Source: an uncultured Collinsella sp.
GTDB taxonomy: Bacteria > Actinomycetota > Coriobacteriia > Coriobacteriales > Coriobacteriaceae
Reading direction: 5' to 3'
NCBI GenBank assembly: GCA_958348565.1
Contig: CATVZP010000002.1
Location: 1 to 61,193 of the forward strand
Length of the DNA: 61,193 nucleotides
Shown here piece by piece: positions 33,969-42,357 of the stretch (position 1 is the stretch's first letter; each line of letters begins with the position of its first letter). Position numbers and translations under genes: made by a program. The notes under the pieces are model-generated. The model saw only the letters and a program-made list of their open reading frames with translations. It ran no database searches and was not told the origin of the DNA.

Positions 33969-33979
33969 AAAAAGACAAC

Positions 33980-34954
33980 TTAGCCAAGGACACGGGCCAT
34001 ACGCGTCTTGAACTCGGACAGGAAGCGCGGAGCATCCACGGTCAGTGCCACAAGCGCGCTCTTGTCCGGATCGGACAGGCGGCGCTCATCGCAGATGGTG
34101 CGACCGCGGTACTCGCCCAGCAGATCAACACGCAGGTTGCAGCCGAGCGCACCTACGAGCGTGGGGTCGATCGCCACGGCAACGGCCAGCGGATCGTGCA
34201 GCGCACAACCACCCAGGTAGGGGGCGTTCATCTCGTACGAACCAATGTAGTGCTCGACCATGCTCGCAAACGCACAGCCCGCCATGGTGCCCGAGCCCGT
34301 CCAGCCGGCAATGTCGCGACGCGTGAGCACCACGCGATGCGTCACGTCCAAGCCCACCATGGTGAGCTTGCGGCCTGAACGCAGCACGGCATCGGCCGCC
34401 TCGGGATCGCTTGCCATGTTGGCCTCGGCACCCGCACTCACGTTACCGGGCACGGTCAGGGCGCCGCCCATCACCACCACGCGACCGATAGACATCATCG
34501 CCGCCGCATCGCGCTCCAAGGCAAGTGCCAGGTTGGAGAGCGGGCCGGTCGCTACGTAGATCAAATCGGGGCCATAAGTGCGCGCGGCATCGATCAGATA
34601 ATCGACCGCCGCGTTGCCGTCGGCCGACGTCGCCCCCACCGGCTCGTACGGCGACGCGGGCACGCTCGCCCCGCCAATGCCGTTCTTGCCGTGGATGAGC
34701 GTGGTGGACGCCGGCGGTGTATAGGGCTCGGTCGCCTTAATGGGACGATCGGCGCCCAGGTACACCGGAACCTCGGGGCGACCCAGCAGATCGAGCACCG
34801 CCAGGCAGTTGTGCGCCGATTGCTCGACGCGCACGTTGCCAAAGCACGTGGTGATGCCCACCAGCTCCACCTCGGGGCTCGCGATGGCATAGGCAAGCGC
34901 CATCGCATCGTCCACACCCATATCCAGATCAAGGATCAGCTTCTTGGTTGCCAT
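33980..34954 (-). CDS. Inosine-uridine-type nucleoside N-ribohydrolase
   Basis: A 324-residue nucleoside hydrolase that frees ribose and a base from ribonucleosides. The Ca2+-binding motif is DLDMGVDDAMAL near the N-terminus (usually DTDPGIDD), followed by TTCFGNV. The late Asp ligand is in ALHDPLAVAVA. It lies 4 bp downstream of a ribokinase gene, so the pair converts nucleosides to ribose and then ribose 5-phosphate. Substrate preference cannot be read from the sequence. Confidence 0.9.
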   Translation of the reverse strand: MATKKLILDLDMGVDDAMALAYAIASPEVELVGITTCFGNVRVEQSAHNCLAVLDLLGRPEVPVYLGADRPIKATEPYTPPASTTLIHGKNGIGGASVPASPYEPVGATSADGNAAVDYLIDAARTYGPDLIYVATGPLSNLALALERDAAAMMSIGRVVVMGGALTVPGNVSAGAEANMASDPEAADAVLRSGRKLTMVGLDVTHRVVLTRRDIAGWTGSGTMAGCAFASMVEHYIGSYEMNAPYLGGCALHDPLAVAVAIDPTLVGALGCNLRVDLLGEYRGRTICDERRLSDPDKSALVALTVDAPRFLSEFKTRMARVLG

Positions 34955-34958
34955 TGTT

Positions 34959-35954
34959 CTACTCCGCTTCTCCGTCTTGTACTAAATCGTCTAAATCAAA
35001 CACGCGCTCAACTTCGACTCGCGTGGGAATCGACTGCTGAGCGCCCAGGCGCGACACCGTCACTGCCGAGGCGCGAGCACCCGCGGCCATGCACTCAAAG
35101 AGCGGCAAGCCCTCTAGGCGAGCCGCCGCCAACGCGCCGATAAACGTATCGCCGGCGGCCGTGGTATCGACTACCGTACTCGAAAGTGCCGGCATGCGCA
35201 GCAGCTCACCGCCATCGCCGAGCGTAACCGAGCCGGCACCGCCCAACGTGATGACCGCAGCCCCGGCACCCTTGTCGAGCAGCGCATTGAGCGCCGCGAC
35301 GCAGCTTGCATCATCCGTGGGCAGAATGCCCGTCAGAACCTGGCACTCGGTCTCGTTGGGGCAGACCAGGTCGACCGCAGGCCAGACCTCCGCAGGCAGC
35401 TCGCAGGCAGGCGCTGGATTAAAGACCGTATAGAACCCCAGCTCGTGAGCACAAACAAGCGCCTCGGCCGTCGCCGCAAGGTCACATTCGCCCTGGGCGA
35501 TAAAGACGCTTCCGGCAGCCGGGGCAATCTCGCTGGCGTCGCCGTCGAGCTCATGGGCCACCAGACGCCTCAGCGCGCGGGCAACGTCCGCGCCCGCAAG
35601 CGCATGGTTGGCGCCCGGTGACAGTACGATGCGGTTGTCGCCCTCGCAGCGAATGATGGTCGCCGTTCCCGTCTCCACGTCATCGCGATGCACTACAAAG
35701 TCACAGTCCACGCCGGTGTCTTGGAGCCCCACCACGAGCGATGCGCCGAACGCGTCGCGACCGACCGCGCCGATCATGTGCGTGCACGCGCCCATACGCG
35801 CGGCAGCTACGGCCTGATTGGCGCCCTTGCCGCCGGCGTTGGTGATAAACCCGCTGCCGCCGACGGTCTCGCCCGCACGCGGTATGCGCTCGCACGCCAC
35901 CGAAAGGTCCATGTTCATGCTGCCGAACACCGCAACGATGCCGCGATCTGCCAT
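34959..35954 (-). CDS. rbsK: Ribokinase
   Basis: A 331-residue PfkB-family sugar kinase. It shows the N-terminal GSMNMDLSV, the substrate motif NAGGKGANQAVAAARMG and the catalytic anion-hole motif VVDTTAAGDTFIGAL (DTTAAGD). Start at ATG 35954 after GAGGAGG. It should phosphorylate the ribose released by the adjacent nucleoside hydrolase. No ribose transporter is nearby, which supports a salvage role. Confidence 0.92.
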   Translation of the reverse strand: MADRGIVAVFGSMNMDLSVACERIPRAGETVGGSGFITNAGGKGANQAVAAARMGACTHMIGAVGRDAFGASLVVGLQDTGVDCDFVVHRDDVETGTATIIRCEGDNRIVLSPGANHALAGADVARALRRLVAHELDGDASEIAPAAGSVFIAQGECDLAATAEALVCAHELGFYTVFNPAPACELPAEVWPAVDLVCPNETECQVLTGILPTDDASCVAALNALLDKGAGAAVITLGGAGSVTLGDGGELLRMPALSSTVVDTTAAGDTFIGALAAARLEGLPLFECMAAGARASAVTVSRLGAQQSIPTRVEVERVFDLDDLVQDGEAE

Positions 35955-36141
35955 GGAAACCTCCTCATCTGCGGGCCTTATGCCCACCGTCGGCCGTCGA
36001 TCGTGCACTCTCGCACCCCCTATAACTTTAGTTCACTTTGATGTGGACGCGCGCTTGAGGTTGCGCCAGCAGCAAGCATTCACAGGAGCAGGCAGCTACA
36101 ATGAATACGTGCTGATTATTCTCGTCATTGGATGATGTTTT

Positions 36142-38358
36142 ATGGAACAATTCTCGCAATCGGGCTCGCGCGGTCGACGCCGCACGGGCAACGAGCCGGC
36201 GCCGCACGAACGCGTGAAGAGCGAACGCCGTGCCAACGAGCCGCGACGCACCACGAGCCCCCATCGCGCTTCTGCCAACAACGCGGGCCGCGCCAACACT
36301 CCCGCCGCGGAGCAGACGCCTGCTCGCCCCAAGTCCCGCTACATCCCTGCACTCGACGGCCTGCGTACGCTCGCCGTCGTCGCGGTGGTGCTCTATCACC
36401 TTAACCTCACGTGGGCTCAGGGCGGCCTGCTCGGCGTCACGATCTTCTTTGTGCTTTCGGGCTATCTGATCACGCGCTTGCTGCTCAACGAAGTCGCTAA
36501 GACCGGCCGCATCGACCTTAAGAGCTTCTGGATTCGCCGCATCCGTCGCCTGGTCCCCGCCGTGGTAACGGTAGTGTTCGTGACCTGCGCGCTGTGTACC
36601 ATCTTTAACCACGTGATGCTCACCAAGATGCGCCCTGACATCCTGCCGTCGCTGCTGTTCTTCAACAACTGGTGGCAGATTGCCCAAAACGTCTCGTACT
36701 TCAATGCTCTGGGCGACCCCTCGCCGCTCACGCACTTTTGGTCGCTTGCCATCGAGGAACAGTTCTACCTGATTTGGCCGCCACTGCTGTTTGCCATGGT
36801 ATCCATGCATGTGAGCAAGCCCAACACGCGCCGCGTGGTTCTGGGCCTTGCCGCGGTATCTGCCCTCGCCATGATGGTGCTTTACAACCCTGCCGCCGAC
36901 CCCAGCCGCGTGTACTACGGCACCGACACCCGCGTGTTCTCGCTGCTACTGGGTGCCTGGTTGGCCTTTATCCCCGATCGCGACCTGGCGCCGGTGCGTC
37001 TCGCTCGTCGTTTGGGGCTCAATCGCCTAGCTGGCGCCGCCAAGCACGGCAAGAACGCCGAGGGCAAGCCTGGCGAGAAGGCCGACGAAGCAGCCGAGAC
37101 CGCCCCGGCACAGCCGAGCGCCCTCGTGCGTTTTTGGTCCTCGCCCGCATCCATCGATGTGTTGGGCGTCGTGGGTCTGGTTGGCCTTGCCGCCATGGTC
37201 GCGCTCACCAACGGCTACACCGCCTTCCAGTATCGCGGAGGCACGCTGCTGTGCTCGATCCTCACACTCATGGTCATCGCGGCCTGCGTGCAGCCCCAGG
37301 GAATGGTTGCCCGCGCGCTATCCGCCGAGCCACTCGTGTGGGTTGGCAAGCGCTCCTACAGCATCTACCTGTGGCACTATCCGCTGCTGCTCCTCATGAA
37401 CCCGGTCGCCAACATCAACGATACGCCGTGGTGGCAGTACATTTTGCAGGTGTTGTTGGTGGTCGCCGTGGCAGAGTGCTGCTATCGCTTTATCGAGACT
37501 CCGTTTAGGAAGGGCGCCTTTGGGCGCACCGTCGCCGAATTCCGCGATGGCACCACCACGCCCGCCAACTGGGCACGCACGCACATCCCTGTCTGCGCAG
37601 CCTACGCTGTCGTGTTGGTCGTTGCACTGGGCGGCCTGATCTTTGTGCCCGAGACGTCTGCGCTGAGCGGCGAGGGCGCCGAAGTTCTGAACAAGGAAGC
37701 CAAGAACACCGCGCCCACCGACCAGCAGGCGGCCGACGACACCGACAAGGACAACGACGGCTTCCCCGATGGCTCCTACGATCTGCTTATGATCGGCGAC
37801 TCCGTGTCGCTGCGTGCCGTAGACACCTTTGACGGCGTGTTCCCGCACAGCCATATCGATGCCGAAAAGGGCCGCCAGTTTGATGCGGGCCGCGCGACAT
37901 TTGAGGGCTATATCCAGCAGAACCTTGCCGGCAAGATCGTGGTCTTTGCCCTGGGCACCAACGGCTTGGTAACCGACGACCAGATCGACGCCATCATGGC
38001 CGATGCGGGAGATAAGCGTATTGTGGTGTTTGTGAACACGCGCAGCCCGCAGCCGTGGGTTGGCTCTACCAACCAGGCCATCGCCAACGCCGCCACGCGC
38101 TACAAGAACGTGCGCGTTATCGACTGGTACGGATACAGCGCCAACCGCAACGACCTGTTCGATGGCGATGGCACGCACCTATCGACCACTGGCGTGACTG
38201 AGTACCTCAACTTGATCCACGACGCAGTCAAGAAGGACCTGCCCGTGCATCCCGAGGATCACGTCAACGATCCGCAGCCGGCAGCCGTCAAGTCTGCCAC
38301 CGACGCACTCATCAATGCGCTTGCCTTCAAGCCGCACAAGTTGGGCACCGACAAGTAA
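36142..38358 (+). CDS. Membrane O-acyltransferase with C-terminal SGNH domain (OatA-like)
   Basis: A 738-residue protein. The first 65 residues are charged and disordered. The acyltransferase-3 domain (about 70-500) begins with YIPALDGLRTLAVVAVVLYH, has GVTIFFVLSGYLIT and HFWSLAIEEQFY, and contains about ten helices. A soluble SGNH hydrolase-like domain (about 545-715) has MIGDSVSLRA for the nucleophile and DGTHLSTTG for the Asp-His pair. Such proteins O-acetylate peptidoglycan or other surface glycans, as in lysozyme-resistance protein OatA. It is monocistronic and followed by a strong hairpin. Confidence 0.9.
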   Translation: MEQFSQSGSRGRRRTGNEPAPHERVKSERRANEPRRTTSPHRASANNAGRANTPAAEQTPARPKSRYIPALDGLRTLAVVAVVLYHLNLTWAQGGLLGVTIFFVLSGYLITRLLLNEVAKTGRIDLKSFWIRRIRRLVPAVVTVVFVTCALCTIFNHVMLTKMRPDILPSLLFFNNWWQIAQNVSYFNALGDPSPLTHFWSLAIEEQFYLIWPPLLFAMVSMHVSKPNTRRVVLGLAAVSALAMMVLYNPAADPSRVYYGTDTRVFSLLLGAWLAFIPDRDLAPVRLARRLGLNRLAGAAKHGKNAEGKPGEKADEAAETAPAQPSALVRFWSSPASIDVLGVVGLVGLAAMVALTNGYTAFQYRGGTLLCSILTLMVIAACVQPQGMVARALSAEPLVWVGKRSYSIYLWHYPLLLLMNPVANINDTPWWQYILQVLLVVAVAECCYRFIETPFRKGAFGRTVAEFRDGTTTPANWARTHIPVCAAYAVVLVVALGGLIFVPETSALSGEGAEVLNKEAKNTAPTDQQAADDTDKDNDGFPDGSYDLLMIGDSVSLRAVDTFDGVFPHSHIDAEKGRQFDAGRATFEGYIQQNLAGKIVVFALGTNGLVTDDQIDAIMADAGDKRIVVFVNTRSPQPWVGSTNQAIANAATRYKNVRVIDWYGYSANRNDLFDGDGTHLSTTGVTEYLNLIHDAVKKDLPVHPEDHVNDPQPAAVKSATDALINALAFKPHKLGTDK

Positions 38359-38381
38359 CCTGCAGCGCAAACTTCCCACAT

Positions 38382-38419
38382 CCGGAGGGGGCGTCTGCCA
38401 CGGCAGACGCCCCCTCCGG
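38382..38419 (+). terminator. Very strong GC-rich hairpin after acyltransferase
   Basis: ccggagggggcgtctgcc (38382-38399) is a perfect 18-bp complement of 38402-38419. There is no T run, but position and stability suggest a terminator. Confidence 0.65.
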
Positions 38420-38590
38420 CAGTTAGGGACGTTCCTTATGTACCGGTACCTAGGGACACTCCTGGCGCAGCCAATGAAGACCTCTACGGATGAATTCCAG
38501 GCCGCTCCGTCGCTCCAGACATCGTTTCCGCGCCTCGCGCCTGCCCCAAACAATCAAAACAAGCCCTTTTCGCCGCACCCTCAAAGGTCT

Positions 38591-38820
38591 GTGGGCAAAA
38601 AAGGGCAAATATGAGTACTGTTACCATTTTAGTAGCAGGCAAAACCACCCAAAATGACGTCCGAGCGAACCCTACAACCCCCTAAAGCAGCCAACCTGAC
38701 TGGTTTAAGGCGTATTGGAGCCAATTTTAATGAACATACTATAGGTTATGTTTATTATCTTCTTGAATGTAAATGCTATTCACTTAGCAACAGTACTCAT
38801 ATTTGGCATTTTTTGCCCAC
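38591..38820. mobile_element. 230-bp element with 32-bp terminal inverted repeats (MITE-like)
   Basis: The left end (38591-38622) and the reverse complement of the right end (38789-38820) match at 30 of 32 positions: both read gtgggcaaaaaa, differ at two bases, then caaatatgagtactgtt. The 166 bp between are AT-richer than the surroundings and carry no gene. No target duplication is clear. A miniature transposable element is the simplest reading; a regulatory region with two distant palindromic arms is the alternative. The rest of the gap between 38359 and 38901 holds hairpins and a gggacgttcc REP-like motif near 38424. Confidence 0.6.
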
Positions 38821-38850
38821 TGCCATATAACTAACACCCTATAGCAGACA

Positions 38851-38884
38851 AAAACAGCCCGCAGCCCATCGCTGCGGCCTGTTT
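38851..38884 (-). terminator. Terminator after Nramp-related transporter
   Basis: On the minus strand aaacaggccgcagc and gctgcgggctgttttt form a hairpin with a T run, about 20 bp after the transporter stop. Confidence 0.75.
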
Positions 38885-38901
38885 GGAGTCCAAAAGAGGC
38901 G

Positions 38902-40164
38902 CTAAGCGCTGTAACCCATCGCCTGCAGAACAAACATGACGACCGTGAGCACCGTAATCACACCGATAGTCGCCCAAGTGAGCACATTCCACACGCGGCC
39001 GTTGCGGTTAGTGCCCATAATGTGACGGTCAGCGGCAATAACCACCTGGAACACCAGAACCACGGGCAGTAGCACGCCATTGATGACCTGCGAGGTCATC
39101 ATAATCTGGAACAGATCGACGCCGGGCATAAGCACCAGCACGGCAGAGATACCGATGATGGCCGTAATGATGCCGCGATAGACCGGGGCCTCGTCCCAGC
39201 TGCGGTCGGCACCGCGCTCCCAGCCAAATGCCTCGCAGATAGCGCTCGACGTAACGCCCGGCAGCACGCAGGCAGCCAAGAAGCTCGCCGCGACCAGGCC
39301 CGAGGCAAACAGTACCGTGGACCACTGGCCCGCGATGGGCTCCAGCGCGCGGGCGGCATCGGCGGCATCGCTAATCTGAATACCCGCCGGGAACAGCACC
39401 GTACCGGTCGTGATGATAATGAAGCCCGCAATGATATCAGCAGCGATCGAACCGCTCACGGTATCAATACGCTGCAGCACGATGTCGTCCTCGCCCGCAT
39501 TCTTATCGACCACGTTGTTCTGAGCCAAGAAGATCATCCATGGTGCGATGGTGGTACCGATTGTTGCGACCACGAGCGACACGTAGCTGGGATCGTTCTG
39601 AATATTGGGGACGACCAAGTCGACCGCGACCTCGCCCCAGTTGGGGCCAGCCATAAACGCGGCGACAATGTAGGTCACGAACACGCAGCTTACCAGCAGC
39701 AAAATCTTCTCGATGCGCTGGAAACTACCCGACATGGTAAGCATCCACACCAGCAGCGCCACCAACGGCACCGAGATGCTCGCCGGCACGCCAAAGAGAG
39801 CAAGGCCGCTGGCGATACCCGCAAACTCCGAAATGGTCACAGCCGTGTTGGCGATCAACAGCGCCGCCATAGCAAGTACACTCTTGCGCACGCCAAAGCG
39901 CTCGCGGATGAGCGATGCCAGGCCCTTGCCCGTGACGCAGCCGCAGCGCGCCGCGGTCTCCTGCGTCACGATGAGCAGCACAGTCATGACGGGAAGCATC
40001 CAGAGCATCTTGTAGCCATAGCTGGCGCCCGCACTGGAATACGTTGCAATGCCGCCGGCGTCATTGCCCGAAAGCGCCGCCAGCAGACCGGGGCCCATAG
40101 CGCCAAAGATGGCCGCGATGGTCAACTTTTGCTTGGTGCCCGACTTTTGCTTGGTATTTTGCAC
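38902..40164 (-). CDS. Nramp-related metal transporter, probable Mg2+ type
   Basis: A 420-residue SLC11/Nramp-superfamily transporter with about 11 helices. Helix 1 has LSGNDAGGIATYSSAGASYGY, in which the usual DPGN metal motif is replaced by DAGG. Helix 6 has GTTIAPWMIF where classic Nramp has the metal-binding Met of VMPH. Loss of that Met is a hallmark of the Nramp-related Mg2+ transporters described from Eggerthella, so I predict Mg2+ rather than Mn2+/Fe2+. The GTG at 40164 has a TAGGTGG site and starts after the upstream stop. It follows a gene for an MgtE_N/CBS protein by 8 bp. Confidence 0.82.
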   Translation of the reverse strand: MQNTKQKSGTKQKLTIAAIFGAMGPGLLAALSGNDAGGIATYSSAGASYGYKMLWMLPVMTVLLIVTQETAARCGCVTGKGLASLIRERFGVRKSVLAMAALLIANTAVTISEFAGIASGLALFGVPASISVPLVALLVWMLTMSGSFQRIEKILLLVSCVFVTYIVAAFMAGPNWGEVAVDLVVPNIQNDPSYVSLVVATIGTTIAPWMIFLAQNNVVDKNAGEDDIVLQRIDTVSGSIAADIIAGFIIITTGTVLFPAGIQISDAADAARALEPIAGQWSTVLFASGLVAASFLAACVLPGVTSSAICEAFGWERGADRSWDEAPVYRGIITAIIGISAVLVLMPGVDLFQIMMTSQVINGVLLPVVLVFQVVIAADRHIMGTNRNGRVWNVLTWATIGVITVLTVVMFVLQAMGYSA

Positions 40165-40172
40165 GCGACCAC

Positions 40173-42017
40173 CTAGCCAATGACCGACATGGTGAGCAGC
40201 ACCGCAGCGGCGCAGTACGCTACGCACGAGATCATGACGGCAATAACGTTCATGGCGGTGCCCGACGTGTTGAGGTCATGCTCGTCACGCCAGAACAGCA
40301 CCATCAGGTAAATCACGGCGCTCATGTTGCCAACCAGGCAAATGATGGCAGCGATATTAAAGGACCCGGTAAAGAGTTGCTCCTCAAACATGGGCGCATC
40401 GGGGAACGCGGCGGTGCGCACCAGCTGGGCGCACAGGTAGGTCACGAGTGACAGAATCAGGCCCATGCCCGTGCTCTGGAAGAAGAACCCCAGATACGGC
40501 TTGGGCTCGTCGTCGTGACCGTCATACTCCAAGAAGTAGTTCTTGACGAACGACACCATGCGCGAGGCAGCAAGCAGCACGAGCGGCATGGCGCACATGG
40601 GGAACACCACCAGATGCGCGGAGCCGAGCGCCGTCCCCAGCACCGTTGCCATGATGCACGAGGCAATGCCCCACACGACAACCCAGTACTGGCGATGCAC
40701 AAACCAGCTGAGCACGTTCGTCGAGTCGTCCGACGCGCTATCGCCCGAGCCGACACCGGCGATCTGCAGGTCCTCCTGATGCTCCTCGGCGATAACGTCC
40801 ATGGCGTCGTCGAAGGTCACGATACCCAGGATATGACGGTTCTCGTCGCAGACAGGGATGGCAACCAGGTCGTACTTGGTCATCTCGTCCGTTACGTCTT
40901 CCTGGTCCTCGTCGGGCGACACGTAGACCAGATCACGATAGGCGAGCTGGCCCAGCGTGGCGTCGCGGTCGGCCACGATCAGCGTGCGCAGCGAAAGCAC
41001 GCCCGTCAGCATGCCACTCGGATCCTCGGTATAGACGTAATAGACGCTCTCAAAGTCCTCGTCGAGTTTGCGAATCGCCTCGATGGCATCGCCGACCGTC
41101 GCCGTGGCGGGCAGCGAGACAAACTCCGAGGTCATGATGCGGCCGGCGGTGTTGTCCTCGTAGCCCAGCAGATTACGAATCGCCTTCTCCTCCTTGACGC
41201 CCATCAGGCGCAGGAGCTTCTCGGCCTTCTCGTAATCGAGCTCGTCGATCAGGTCGGCGGCGTCGTCCGGGTCCATCATGGCCAGCATCGACGATGCGTC
41301 CGTGTCGGACAGGCCCTCGAGCATCTCGGTCATAAGCTCGTCGTCATCGAACTCCGAGATGGCCTCGGCGGCCTGGGCAGTATCGAGCTGTGCAAACACC
41401 TGCGCACGCAGGCGCGGGTCGAGCTGCTCGATAATGTCGGCGATGTCGGCAGGGTGCAGCTCGCCGAGCGTCTTATGCGACACCGAGAGTTGAATGTTCT
41501 TGGTCGAGCGATCGAGCAGGTCCATGTAGGACCAAGCGATGATGTCCTCACTGAGCGGCTTGCCCAGGTGCTTCATAAAGCCTTCGACGATATGCTCGAG
41601 TGCGGGGCTGATCGCGCGTAGCAGACCGCGGGCGCCCACTTCGGCGCCCAGCAGGCGCAGCTGATTTTCGCCCGACATGGAAAACTTGATGTCGTTTACG
41701 CGCACGACTTTCATGCCCTGCGTGTCGACAATCTGCTTGTTGAGCACGTCGCGGGCAAGCAAGAGTTCGGTCGGCTGCAGGTACGAAAAACGGATTTCGG
41801 TGGCCGACGTCTTAAGGTGTACACCCGTCTCGTCGATACGGTCGACCCATTTGCGCCAGCTGATCATAAACGGCGTCTTGCCGGGACCGCGGAACGCGAG
41901 CGACGTCACGTGCGGAAAAACTTCGCCGGTAGCAATGCCAAAATCATTCACAACGCCGAGCTTTTCGCCGTCGACGTCCAAGACCGGCAATTTGAGCATC
42001 TCACTCAGATAATTCAA
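40173..42017 (-). CDS. PRC-barrel / MgtE_N / CBS membrane protein, partner of the Nramp-related transporter
   Basis: A 614-residue protein. Two PRC-barrel-like segments lie at about 1-75 and 85-145. An MgtE N domain follows (about 165-290) with acidic repeats such as FDDDELMTEML and MMDPDDAADLIDEL. A CBS pair (about 290-425) comes next (IMTSEFVSLPAT, VAIPVCDENRHILGIVTFDDAMD). The C-terminus has about five helices unlike the MgtE pore. The cytosolic part is the Mg2+ sensor of MgtE, so the protein probably gates or regulates the transporter encoded 8 bp downstream. Start is TTG 42017 with GGGGAG; ATG 41999 is the alternative. Confidence 0.8.
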   Translation of the reverse strand: MNYLSEMLKLPVLDVDGEKLGVVNDFGIATGEVFPHVTSLAFRGPGKTPFMISWRKWVDRIDETGVHLKTSATEIRFSYLQPTELLLARDVLNKQIVDTQGMKVVRVNDIKFSMSGENQLRLLGAEVGARGLLRAISPALEHIVEGFMKHLGKPLSEDIIAWSYMDLLDRSTKNIQLSVSHKTLGELHPADIADIIEQLDPRLRAQVFAQLDTAQAAEAISEFDDDELMTEMLEGLSDTDASSMLAMMDPDDAADLIDELDYEKAEKLLRLMGVKEEKAIRNLLGYEDNTAGRIMTSEFVSLPATATVGDAIEAIRKLDEDFESVYYVYTEDPSGMLTGVLSLRTLIVADRDATLGQLAYRDLVYVSPDEDQEDVTDEMTKYDLVAIPVCDENRHILGIVTFDDAMDVIAEEHQEDLQIAGVGSGDSASDDSTNVLSWFVHRQYWVVVWGIASCIMATVLGTALGSAHLVVFPMCAMPLVLLAASRMVSFVKNYFLEYDGHDDEPKPYLGFFFQSTGMGLILSLVTYLCAQLVRTAAFPDAPMFEEQLFTGSFNIAAIICLVGNMSAVIYLMVLFWRDEHDLNTSGTAMNVIAVMISCVAYCAAAVLLTMSVIG

Positions 42018-42314
42018 TGGTGCTCCCCATCATTATTCCTACGGACCGCGCGACCATGCCGGCACGCAATCCGTGGACTTTTAGATATGTATACGCATGC
42101 GCGGGCGGCACGCCGCTCGACGCTCACACCCCGTGCACGCGCAGAAAGCACCTGCATGGGGTCATCGACTGTATGGTCGAGGTTTGGATTTCACCTGTAA
42201 CCTTTCTCTTGACCCTCATTAACCGCAGTAACTATAGCATCAGCATCGCGCTGCGGCACCGAATTTATGCGCTGCACATTGCAGGCATACCAAACGCTGA
42301 CGCATCCGTGACAT

Positions 42315-42357
42315 AGTCATTGGGGACGTTCTTAAATGACTACCCAATGACTACTCT
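42315..42357. repeat. REP-like sequence upstream of MgtE_N gene
   Basis: agtcattggggacgttcttaa followed by aatgact forms a palindrome, and a second caatgactac follows. The rest of the 330-bp gap (42018-42350) shows no gene, and I could not recognise a magnesium riboswitch there. Confidence 0.6.

Noticed and set aside
42018..42350. Magnesium riboswitch (M-box) upstream of the MgtE_N gene
   Set aside because: I looked for the conserved M-box helices and could not recognise them by eye; a covariance search would settle it.
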